Below, piece after piece: positions 1 to 5,523 of a stretch of 9,121 nucleotides of DNA. The notes beneath the pieces were generated by a model. It did no database searches, was not told the DNA's origin, and saw only the letters and a list, made by a program, of their open reading frames with translations. The position numbers and the translations under genes were made by a program. How positions within the stretch are numbered: the stretch's first letter is position 1; each line of letters begins with the position of its first letter. Source of the stretch: CABMGU01 sp964508495 (GTDB lineage: Archaea > Nanobdellota > Nanobdellia > Woesearchaeales > ARS49); assembly GCA_964508495.1 (NCBI GenBank), contig CAZDUA010000018.1:1-9121 (forward strand), in the 5' to 3' direction.

Positions 1-1005
1 CTCGCACTTCTTTGGGCAACAGGCATCAAAGGCAGCTGAAGCATCAGGCCGAACAATGTTTGAAAACTCAGCTTCAAACTGATTACAATCGTACTCTTTT
101 GAAACTGTGCTTGATTCAGACCGCTCAACTGGGCAAGGCGACTGTGTTTCAACCCACTCAGTTGTCGTTCTGATAATCTTGGAAGAATCGCACTCCCAAT
201 TTTCCTCTTTCTTCGGAACTTTAGAACAAGATGGAGCAGGAACTGATGTAATTGGAGTTGGAACTATTACCGGACAATTAACAGACCATTGCGGAGCGTC
301 TTTGCAGTCCTTGAACAAAGAAACTTCTGTACTGCAAATTTCAGGAATTACATTATCAACTAAGGCGCCATCGCACCAGCAACAGCCGGTCTGCTGATAT
401 CCAATATTTGTGCCACCGCCAGTTGGAATGCGAGTAGTTGGAGTTGGTGTTTCGTCCGGCGTTGTCGGAGTTGGAGTGGAAGTTGGAGTTGAGGTCGGAG
501 TAGACGTAGGAGTGTTTGTCGGAGTACTTGTTGGTGTTGAAGTCGGAGTTTCGGTCGGAGTAGATGTTGGCGTAGAAGTTGGAGTTGCGGTTGGAATAAC
601 ACCACAGCCTGTACAATCATCATAACACGTTTCACCTGGAGAGCCGCACGCAGAGCCTGGAGGGTCACATATCTCGCCTGAGTCAACAACGCCATTTCCG
701 CAATAATCGCACGCGTCACAATCATAATTGCAATAAAGACCAGCAGCACAACCGCCTCCATAACCAGGAGGATCACAGGCTTCGCCTGCCTCTACAATGC
801 TGTTGCCACACGTGCCGCTAGGCAATGTCTGAGCGCCAGTAATACTTGCCGCTGACGGATGGAATAATCCAGAAATCCAATCAGACAAAGTTTCAAAAAA
901 ACCTTTTTGCGGCGCGGGAACAGGATAAGCAGCAGCAAGAGTAACACCTAATATAATGATGGTAAGAATAATGGAAGCTGTACCAACAATCTTATCTTTG
1001 TTCAC
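1..1005 (-). CDS. Secreted Cys-rich protein with Pro-Thr stalk (partial, C-terminus beyond left edge)
   Basis: The frame is open for 335 codons from a GTG at 1003-1005 to the window edge with no stop. An in-frame TGA lies three codons upstream of the GTG, and no ATG occurs near the N-terminus, so GTG is the best start; a GTGAT stretch just before it is a weak Shine-Dalgarno match. Residues about 5-26 are hydrophobic (IVGTASIILTIIILG...) and act as a signal peptide or N-terminal anchor. Two copies of a CGN-x(6)-GExCD motif follow at residues 66-78 and 102-114; this resembles the Cys-rich repeat seen in many myxobacterial and archaeal surface proteins. Residues 138-191 are a Pro-Thr stalk, likely extended and O-glycosylated. 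Residues 200-335 contain many further Cys, often paired (CCWC, ACC). It is probably a cell-surface or secreted protein; I cannot assign a ligand or activity. Confidence 0.85.
   Translation of the reverse strand, partial: MNKDKIVGTASIILTIIILGVTLAAAYPVPAPQKGFFETLSDWISGLFHPSAASITGAQTLPSGTCGNSIVEAGEACDPPGYGGGCAAGLYCNYDCDACDYCGNGVVDSGEICDPPGSACGSPGETCYDDCTGCGVIPTATPTSTPTSTPTETPTSTPTSTPTNTPTSTPTSTPTSTPTPTTPDETPTPTTRIPTGGGTNIGYQQTGCCWCDGALVDNVIPEICSTEVSLFKDCKDAPQWSVNCPVIVPTPITSVPAPSCSKVPKKEENWECDSSKIIRTTTEWVETQSPCPVERSESSTVSKEYDCNQFEAEFSNIVRPDASAAFDACCPKKCE
433..594 (-). repeat. 12-base tandem repeat coding a Pro-Thr-x-Thr stalk
   Basis: On the minus strand the codons cycle as CCA/CCG-ACx-TCT-ACT, encoding P-T-S-T units, with occasional Glu, Asn or Asp at the third position. 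The tract spans residues 138-191 of the secreted protein. Synonymous codons vary between copies, so selection acts on the peptide rather than on identical DNA. Such linkers typically separate a membrane-proximal domain from a distal one. Confidence 0.85.
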
Positions 1006-1043
1006 TGTTAATCACTCTTTTTACAGGTTATTCTAATATCAAA

Positions 1044-1052
1044 CATATAAAG
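1044..1052 (-). promoter_or_regulatory. TATA box for the Cys-rich secreted protein
   Basis: The minus strand reads CTTTATATG, centred 43 bases before the GTG start. Initiation about 26 bases downstream would give a leader of roughly 17 bases, long enough to hold the weak GTGAT ribosome-binding stretch. Confidence 0.5.
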
Positions 1053-1090
1053 ACTGTGCTTAAAAACATTATGGTAGGATTTCCGTGATA

Positions 1091-1098
1091 TTTATTAA
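1091..1098 (+). promoter_or_regulatory. TATA box for the sugar nucleotidyltransferase
   Basis: TTTATTAA is centred 26.5 bases before the ATG at 1121, the usual archaeal TATA-to-start-site distance. This implies a leaderless mRNA and is the main reason to prefer the ATG at 1121 over the in-frame GTG at 1085. Confidence 0.55.
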
Positions 1099-1120
1099 TG
1101 ACTTCTCAATACCGATTGTT

Positions 1121-1825
1121 ATGCAAGCAATAATACTAGCTGCAGGAAGAGGAACACGCTTACAACCACTCACAGACACAACACCAAAAGCAATGCTGCC
1201 AATCAATGGAAAGCCAATGCTGCAGATAATTCTAGAACAAGTTAAAACAGTCGGAGTAACTGAAGTTGTCATCATTGTCAACTATTTGAAAGACCACATC
1301 AAAACTTACTTTGGAGATGGCTCAAAAATGGGGCTGAAAATAACTTATGTAGAACAGCCCGAACTTAAAGGGTCAGCAGATGCTATCGCGCGCGCGGAAA
1401 AACACATCACCGACAAAAGATTCCTAGTGATTGCGTGCGACTCGCTATTTGAAACGCACCTTCTCAAGCACCTTGTTAAGCACACTTCGCCAGGTGTTTT
1501 TACATGCACAGAAGTTGAAGACGGCAGAAGATACGGCATACTGATGACGGAAGGCAAAAGAGTTGTCAAAATCATAGAAAAACCTGAAAACCCGCCAACC
1601 AACCTTGCAAATTTAAGCGTCTACATTTTGCCAATAGAAATATTCAAAGCGTGCAGAGAAGTAAAGCAGGGACTGAAAGGAGAATACTGGCTGCCAGAAG
1701 CCATCCAAATGCTTATTGACCAAGGAATCGAGTTTGAATACGAAATTTGCAGCCACATTCTCGACATAGGAACACACGAACAACTGGCAGAAGCACAAGT
1801 ATTGGCAAAAAAATTAGGATTGTAA
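1121..1825 (+). CDS. Sugar-1-phosphate nucleotidyltransferase
   Basis: This 234-residue protein belongs to the NTP_transferase family, whose members join a sugar 1-phosphate to an NTP to make a nucleotide sugar and pyrophosphate. The signature loop LAAGRGTRLQPLT begins at residue 6, with the PKAM Lys at 23. Further landmarks are GSADAI (84-89), the metal-binding Asp at 107 in VIACDS (the usual GD is CD here), GRRYGIL (135-141), IEKPENP (152-158) and LDIGTHEQL (214-222). The length fits a stand-alone catalytic domain with no left-handed beta-helix acetyltransferase domain. The sequence before residue 1 (from GTG 1085) adds 12 residues that precede the family's usual N-terminus. The sugar (glucose, mannose or GlcNAc type) cannot be decided by eye. 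It could supply activated sugars for glycosylating surface proteins such as its neighbours; that link is inference. Confidence 0.9.
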   Translation: MQAIILAAGRGTRLQPLTDTTPKAMLPINGKPMLQIILEQVKTVGVTEVVIIVNYLKDHIKTYFGDGSKMGLKITYVEQPELKGSADAIARAEKHITDKRFLVIACDSLFETHLLKHLVKHTSPGVFTCTEVEDGRRYGILMTEGKRVVKIIEKPENPPTNLANLSVYILPIEIFKACREVKQGLKGEYWLPEAIQMLIDQGIEFEYEICSHILDIGTHEQLAEAQVLAKKLGL

Positions 1826-1841
1826 CTTCCAGCCGATAATA

Positions 1842-1849
1842 TTTATATA
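1842..1849 (+). promoter_or_regulatory. TATA box for the cupredoxin fusion gene
   Basis: TTTATATA within an A/T-rich stretch is centred 26.5 bases before the ATG at 1872, again implying a leaderless transcript. It lies in the 46-base gap after the nucleotidyltransferase stop, so this gene has its own promoter. Confidence 0.6.
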
Positions 1850-1871
1850 TTAACGCTACGGCAATTTGATA

Positions 1872-3278
1872 ATGCTGAAATACCTATTGATTCTTTTGCT
1901 GCTTGCAGGACTAGCATCTGCACATTCAAGCCCAGCAGTAATTCACATGACAGAAAACGGCTTCAGCCCAGAAAGGCTTGAAATAACACAAGGACAAACC
2001 GTTGAATTTGAAAATGTCGGAACAGAACCCTACTGGCCGGCATCAAACATACACCCAACGCACGAAATTTATTCTGAATTTGACCCAAAAGCTGCTGTCC
2101 CACCAGGAGAAACGTGGAAGTTTACGTTCAACAAACCAGGATTATGGCGATGCCACGACCACTTAAACCCAGAATTTACATGCACTATCAGAGTTGTTGA
2201 AGCAACAGGATTTATTGCTTCAGTTAAACAATTTTTCAACGGCATCATAACCGGCATGTTTGGAACTGAACAAGACCGCCACAAGTACAACGAATCAATC
2301 ACCGAAACTGATGAACGCCTATTTTCTGACGACGACCAATTATATTCCTACATCAAGAAATTTGGAGTAAAGCCCACTATCATTCATTTGAACAGCTTGG
2401 ACTCAAAACTGGGCGACTGCCACCAAACAGCACACCACGCAGGCAGGCTCGCTTTTGAACTGCTAGGAAATGAGGTATTCAAGGATTGCAGCATTGAATG
2501 CCACTCGGGCTGCTATCACGGCGCCATCGAATCATTTTTCAAACAACACGGCACAACTAACATTCCCTCAACATTAAATATAATCTGCGGTGAAAATTTG
2601 AACGAGTTTGCCGCACACCAGTGCTTCCACGGAATAGGACACGGATTAACTGCATTCTTTGATTATGAAATATACAACGCGCTGGAATTATGCGACCAAT
2701 TAAACAGAGGACAGCGGTCGTGTTACAGCGGAGTCTTTATGGAAAACATTGTAGGCTCGTTGGCTGAAGGCCACAAGACAAAATACCTCAATGATGACCC
2801 GCAATACCCCTGCAGTGCAATTGATGACAAGTATAAAACTGAATGTTATTTCTTCCAAACTGCGCGCATGAAAGAACTGCTCAAAGGAAACTACACACTA
2901 ATTTCAAAAGCCTGCTCAGAAGCCCCAGAAGCATACCAATTATTCTGCTTTGAAAGCATGGGCCGCGACATCAGCGGAGACAATAATGAAAACCCTGAAA
3001 AATCAATTGCACTCTGCCAAAATGCACCCCCTGGAGAACACCGCATCAGCTGCCTCAAAGGCGCAGTGCAAGACACACTATGGGACCCAACAGGCCAAGA
3101 CAATGCAATGCACTTCTGCCATTTACTCACAGACCCAGAAGAGAAAATCGTGTGCTACGAGACGATTTTTTACCGCGCCACTATGATTTTCACACAAGAA
3201 GGTTTGAAAACATTCTGCTTTAAGGCAGAAGAATTATACCAGCGCGACTGCCTGGCCATGCAAAGCAGTATTTCCTGA
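1872..3278 (+). CDS. Secreted cupredoxin fused to a Cys/His-rich helical-repeat domain
   Basis: The product has 468 residues; ATG 1872 is preferred over TTG 1866 because of the TATA spacing and a clean signal peptide (1-17, ending GLASA). Residues 18-110 form a cupredoxin domain. It includes WPASNIHPTHEIY, PPGETWKFTF and LWRCHDHLNPEF, with candidate type 1 copper ligands His61, Cys94 and His97. The position eight residues after the Cys, where plastocyanins have the axial Met, is Phe102. Residues about 170-468 are rich in Cys and His and show no family I recognise. From Cys239 on, seven units of about 34 residues each carry C-x(9-11)-C. Histidines 184, 188, 189, 211, 216, 253 and 257 cluster in the first part. 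The domain may be an extracellular disulfide-braced solenoid, possibly metal-binding. The stop lies 22 bases from the end of the convergent minus-strand gene. Confidence 0.85.
   Translation: MLKYLLILLLLAGLASAHSSPAVIHMTENGFSPERLEITQGQTVEFENVGTEPYWPASNIHPTHEIYSEFDPKAAVPPGETWKFTFNKPGLWRCHDHLNPEFTCTIRVVEATGFIASVKQFFNGIITGMFGTEQDRHKYNESITETDERLFSDDDQLYSYIKKFGVKPTIIHLNSLDSKLGDCHQTAHHAGRLAFELLGNEVFKDCSIECHSGCYHGAIESFFKQHGTTNIPSTLNIICGENLNEFAAHQCFHGIGHGLTAFFDYEIYNALELCDQLNRGQRSCYSGVFMENIVGSLAEGHKTKYLNDDPQYPCSAIDDKYKTECYFFQTARMKELLKGNYTLISKACSEAPEAYQLFCFESMGRDISGDNNENPEKSIALCQNAPPGEHRISCLKGAVQDTLWDPTGQDNAMHFCHLLTDPEEKIVCYETIFYRATMIFTQEGLKTFCFKAEELYQRDCLAMQSSIS
2586..3251 (+). repeat. Protein-level repeat: seven ~34-residue units with a Cys pair
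   Basis: Cys pairs fall at residues 239/251, 274/284, 314/325, 348/359, 382/394, 416/428 and 449/460. First-Cys spacing is 35, 40, 34, 34, 34 and 33 residues. The first Cys follows a short hydrophobic helix-like stretch (ALELC, SIALC, AMHFC, LKTFC) and the second is usually followed by an aromatic or Leu residue (CY, CF, CL). Period and layout resemble TPR/Sel1-type helical hairpins locked by disulfides, as in Helicobacter Hcp proteins, but the Cys spacing is longer. A degenerate earlier unit around Cys206-Cys214 may belong. Confidence 0.7.
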
Positions 3279-3300
3279 ATAGTTTAATACAAAAGAAAGT

Positions 3301-3468
3301 TTAATCCTCAGCCATTTTAGGCAGAACAAACCACGCAAAACCTGCGACAAGAATAATCAAAGCCCAGAACAAGCGCCACGTGATAATTCTAATCCCGACA
3401 GCAATGAGCAATAGAATACAAACAATCACGCCTGCAAGACCGAGTGCTTTTTTCAGAGTCCACTTCAT
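3301..3468 (-). CDS. Small two-helix membrane protein, 55 residues
   Basis: The ATG at 3466-3468 opens 55 codons ending in TAA at 3301-3303. The start overlaps the stop of the upstream DUF1385-like gene in an ATGA junction, which supports translation by coupling. The sequence has a basic N-terminus (MKWTLKKALG), a hydrophobic segment at about 9-29, a short basic turn (RIITWR) and a second hydrophobic segment at about 33-50 ending in KMAED. I recognise no family. Given its position it may be a partner or accessory of the DUF1385-like membrane protein. The gene ends the cluster, 22 bases from the convergent cupredoxin gene. Confidence 0.75.
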   Translation of the reverse strand: MKWTLKKALGLAGVIVCILLLIAVGIRIITWRLFWALIILVAGFAWFVLPKMAED

Positions 3469-4301
3469 TTTGCCTTGTTAACTGCAGCGATTGCAACTTC
3501 AATCTGCTTGGAATCAGGCTTTCTAGTTGTAAGTTTTTGCGTCCAAATGCCCGGATACGTCAGCCATTTCAGCCAGCTATACTTTGCGCTAAACTTCAAC
3601 AGTTCGTATGAAATGCCTGCAATTGCAGGAATAAGAAATACTCTGGCAGGAATGTTGTAATACCAATGCTCTGAACGAACCAAAGAAAAAACAACAATGC
3701 TGACTGCTACCACAAAAATCAGCAAACTCGTGCCGCAGCGCGGGTGCTCTGGAGGAAACTTCTTCACGTTATTGACTTTCAATGCAAGTTTGTGCTCGTA
3801 ACAATGCACTGCCATATGCTCAGCACCGTGATACTGGAACATCCGTCTGACATCTGCCATGAAACCAATGGCAAATAAGTAAGCCAGAAAAACGAGCAGG
3901 CGGATAATACCGTCAACAAAGCCAAATCTGACAGTATGAGGATCATAAAAGAATTTTGCCGCATAATATGGCAAGAGAACGAATAAGCCAATTGTGAACA
4001 AAATCGCAAGACCAAAAGTAATTATCCACTCTGTCGGGCCAAGCTCTTCCTCTTCGCCCTGCTGGTTGGCGCTCCAAGTTAGAGCTTTAATGCCGACAAC
4101 CATCATCTCCCCCAGGTGAATGATGCCGCGAATGAACGGAAGATTGAGAATTTTATAGCGCTGAGTGGCTGAAACAAATTTATTCTTCTTTGTCTTTATT
4201 TTCTTGTTTGGCAAGCGAACTGCTATTGAAATATTATCAGGGGCTTTAATCATCACACCTTCAATCAACGCTTGTCCGCCCAATGGCTTCAATTTCGTCA
4301 T
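3465..4301 (-). CDS. DUF1385/YqhQ-like membrane protein
   Basis: The 278-residue product matches the DUF1385 (YqhQ) family: GGQALIEGVM at residues 8-17, FQYHGAEHMAVHCYE at 155-169, and HPRCGTSLL at 186-194. The conserved His158, Glu161, His162, His186 and Cys189 look like a metal site next to the membrane. Hydrophobic segments lie at about 92-113, 128-148 and 193-209, with one or two weaker ones near 220-235. The biochemical function of the family is not established to my knowledge; it was once misnamed as a metal-dependent enzyme. Its ATG overlaps the upstream metallo-hydrolase stop as ATGA, with a GGAG ribosome-binding site just before it, and its own stop overlaps the start of the small membrane protein in the same way. 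Confidence 0.88.
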   Translation of the reverse strand: MTKLKPLGGQALIEGVMIKAPDNISIAVRLPNKKIKTKKNKFVSATQRYKILNLPFIRGIIHLGEMMVVGIKALTWSANQQGEEEELGPTEWIITFGLAILFTIGLFVLLPYYAAKFFYDPHTVRFGFVDGIIRLLVFLAYLFAIGFMADVRRMFQYHGAEHMAVHCYEHKLALKVNNVKKFPPEHPRCGTSLLIFVVAVSIVVFSLVRSEHWYYNIPARVFLIPAIAGISYELLKFSAKYSWLKWLTYPGIWTQKLTTRKPDSKQIEVAIAAVNKAK

Positions 4302-4927
4302 ATCTCCACACTGCTCCCTGGTTCAAGTATTTTAACTGGAACGTTCGCAAGCTCACTGAATAAATCCGCATCATCCCTTGTGCCGACAACACCGCCCCAA
4401 TGAATTGGAATAGCTAATTTTGGCTCAATTAAAGATGCGTTCTTAGCCGCTTCCCTTGGAGCAGCAGTATAAGTTCCGCCAACAGCGATTAACAAAGCGT
4501 CTGGACGCATAGCTGCCAAGTTTGGCATGTAATCAGAATCGGCCATGAAATATACAATTTTATTTTCCGCAAGAACAGTAAAACCAATCGCGCCTTCTGT
4601 CTCTGCATGACGGGCAAAATCAACATGAGGATTTGCAACCGGCATTCCAACAACCTCAACACCCTCGAACTTCCTGCTCTCGCCAACATGAAGAACACCA
4701 GAAGGATAAATCTGGCTGGCTACTTCAGGAGTGCCAAGAACGTGCGTGTGGTCGCTTGAAGCACGACGAACTTTCGCAATACTGCAATGGTCAAAATGAA
4801 AACGAGAAATAAGAATCAACGTACCCGGAGTGTACCACTCATCAGAACCCGCGTATGGGTCTATATAGATTACTTGACTGCCTGTTTCAATTTTAACAGA
4901 AGAATGACCTAACCACGTCAGACGCAT
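4298..4927 (-). CDS. UlaG-like metallo-beta-lactamase-fold protein with an altered metal motif
   Basis: The product has 209 residues if started at ATG 4925-4927. The family N-terminus (MRLTWLGHSS) begins there, and a TATA box sits 25.5 bases upstream. An alternative ATG at 4967-4969 overlaps the toxin stop (ATGA) and adds 14 residues; both starts may be used. Landmarks are IYIDPY (20-25), ISRFHFDH (40-47), PVANPH (96-101), MADSDY (128-133), GGTYT (150-154) and IPIHWGG (173-179), typical of the UPF0173/UlaG group of zinc or manganese hydrolases. The canonical HxHxDH is RxHxDH: Arg42 (CGT, one transition from CAT) replaces the first ligand, while His44, Asp46, His47, His101, Asp130 and His176 remain. 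The substrate is unknown; activity may be altered. Confidence 0.87.
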   Translation of the reverse strand: MRLTWLGHSSVKIETGSQVIYIDPYAGSDEWYTPGTLILISRFHFDHCSIAKVRRASSDHTHVLGTPEVASQIYPSGVLHVGESRKFEGVEVVGMPVANPHVDFARHAETEGAIGFTVLAENKIVYFMADSDYMPNLAAMRPDALLIAVGGTYTAAPREAAKNASLIEPKLAIPIHWGGVVGTRDDADLFSELANVPVKILEPGSSVEI

Positions 4928-4948
4928 ACGCAAAGAAGAATTTAAGCA

Positions 4949-4956
4949 TTTATAAA
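4949..4956 (-). promoter_or_regulatory. Internal TATA box before the metallo-hydrolase gene
   Basis: The minus strand carries TTTATAAA centred 25.5 bases before the ATG at 4927, inside the segment following the toxin gene. It would give a leaderless transcript of the metallo-hydrolase, DUF1385 and small membrane protein genes independent of the toxin-antitoxin promoter. Confidence 0.55.
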
Positions 4957-4965
4957 CGTTTGTGC

Positions 4966-5238
4966 TCATTCTGAAAATGAGTAAATGTTATCATGATGAT
5001 CATAATATCTGAAGATTATTAAGTCGCCCTCAAACCTAAATAAAAGAACAAAGCTTGAATGAACATGGACTCTTTTGTATTTTTGAAGAGGAGCTTTCAG
5101 GTTTTTGTAGTGATTAATGTCTTCACACTTAGCGATTTCTTCAATTTTGTTCAGAATAGCATCACGCTGCTTTTTATCTCGCTTGGCGAGTTTTAATAGA
5201 ATTTTATCCAGATCTGGATGAACCTCATACTCACGCAT
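4966..5238 (-). CDS. relE: RelE/ParE-family toxin
   Basis: This 90-residue basic protein has the size and pattern of RelE-superfamily toxins, which cleave ribosome-bound mRNA or, in ParE relatives, act on gyrase. The N-terminal half is two helices (HPDLDKILLKLAKRDKKQRDAILNKIEEIAK). A Lys/Arg-rich loop (YKNLKAPLQKYKRVHV) follows, then a beta hairpin (SSFVLLFRFEGDLIIFRYYDHHDNIY). The His and Arg residues near the end could serve catalysis, as in archaeal RelE. Its start overlaps the antitoxin stop by 8 bases (ATGCGTGA), and its stop overlaps an ATG of the next gene. The family call is firm; the exact target is not determined. Confidence 0.82.
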   Translation of the reverse strand: MREYEVHPDLDKILLKLAKRDKKQRDAILNKIEEIAKCEDINHYKNLKAPLQKYKRVHVHSSFVLLFRFEGDLIIFRYYDHHDNIYSFSE

Positions 5239-5464
5239 ATCTCTTTCTCAACTCATCCACAGACTTGAACCTGATGCCCTTAAGATGCTCAGTTTTCCTC
5301 ATTTTCTCAACGAAATCCGGACGCAGCTCAGGCTCCATATGTTCTTTCATGTAGACCGTTACAACCAGAGCTATAGCCTCGGCTTTGTTCTTCAGTTTGT
5401 GCTGCGCCTTGACTATGTTTAAAGTCTGGTTTATTTCATCCGGAATATCAAGCAATGCTTTCAT
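5231..5464 (-). CDS. DUF2683-type antitoxin
   Basis: The 77-residue product starts with a short strand (MKALLDIPDE). Two helices follow (INQTLNIVKAQHKL and KAEAIALVVTVYMKEH), a layout like ribbon-helix-helix DNA-binding domains. A charged tail (ELRPDFVEKMRK...VDELRKRYA) would wrap the toxin. This matches the archaeal DUF2683 proteins commonly found beside RelE toxins. The order antitoxin then toxin with an 8-base overlap is typical. Transcription starts from a TATA box about 50 bases upstream, across a four-copy repeat that likely binds this protein. GTGA six bases before the ATG is a plausible ribosome-binding site. Confidence 0.78.
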   Translation of the reverse strand: MKALLDIPDEINQTLNIVKAQHKLKNKAEAIALVVTVYMKEHMEPELRPDFVEKMRKTEHLKGIRFKSVDELRKRYA

Positions 5465-5475
5465 TTTTTCACTTT

Positions 5476-5512
5476 GTTAATAGTTGTTAATAACTGTTAA
5501 TAGTTGTTAATA
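5476..5512 (-). promoter_or_regulatory. Four-copy operator of the toxin-antitoxin promoter
   Basis: On the plus strand GTTAATA occurs at 5476, 5486, 5496 and 5506, an exact 10-base period, so all copies face the same side of the helix. Copies two and three form the core of an imperfect palindrome (AGTTGTTAATAACT, 5482-5495, six of seven pairs). The array lies between the TATA box and the antitoxin start, where antitoxin binding would block initiation. Confidence 0.65.
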
Positions 5513-5518
5513 TTTAAA
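5511..5518 (-). promoter_or_regulatory. TATA-like box of the toxin-antitoxin operon
   Basis: The minus strand reads CTTTAAATATTAAC; TTTAAATA is centred 50 bases before the antitoxin ATG. Initiation near 5488, inside the repeat array, would give a leader of about 25 bases. The box lies just past the end of the oxidoreductase gene (stop at 5524). Confidence 0.5.
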
Positions 5519-5523
5519 GGTTT

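Noticed and set aside
433..594. Short regular repeats as a CRISPR array
   Set aside because: The 12-base units are in frame with a secreted protein, encode a Pro-Thr stalk, and have no unique spacers.
410..625. Plus-strand Val-Gly-rich reading frame
   Set aside because: It is the antisense shadow of the Pro-Thr stalk; the low-complexity composition follows from the repeat.
2487..2523. c-type heme binding site in CSIECHSGCYH
   Set aside because: The spacing is CxxxCH and CxxxCxH, not the canonical CxxCH, and no other CxxCH occurs in the protein.
3279..3300. Terminator between the convergent genes
   Set aside because: The 22-base gap has a modest T-rich run on the minus strand but no clear hairpin or long T tract, so it is not called.
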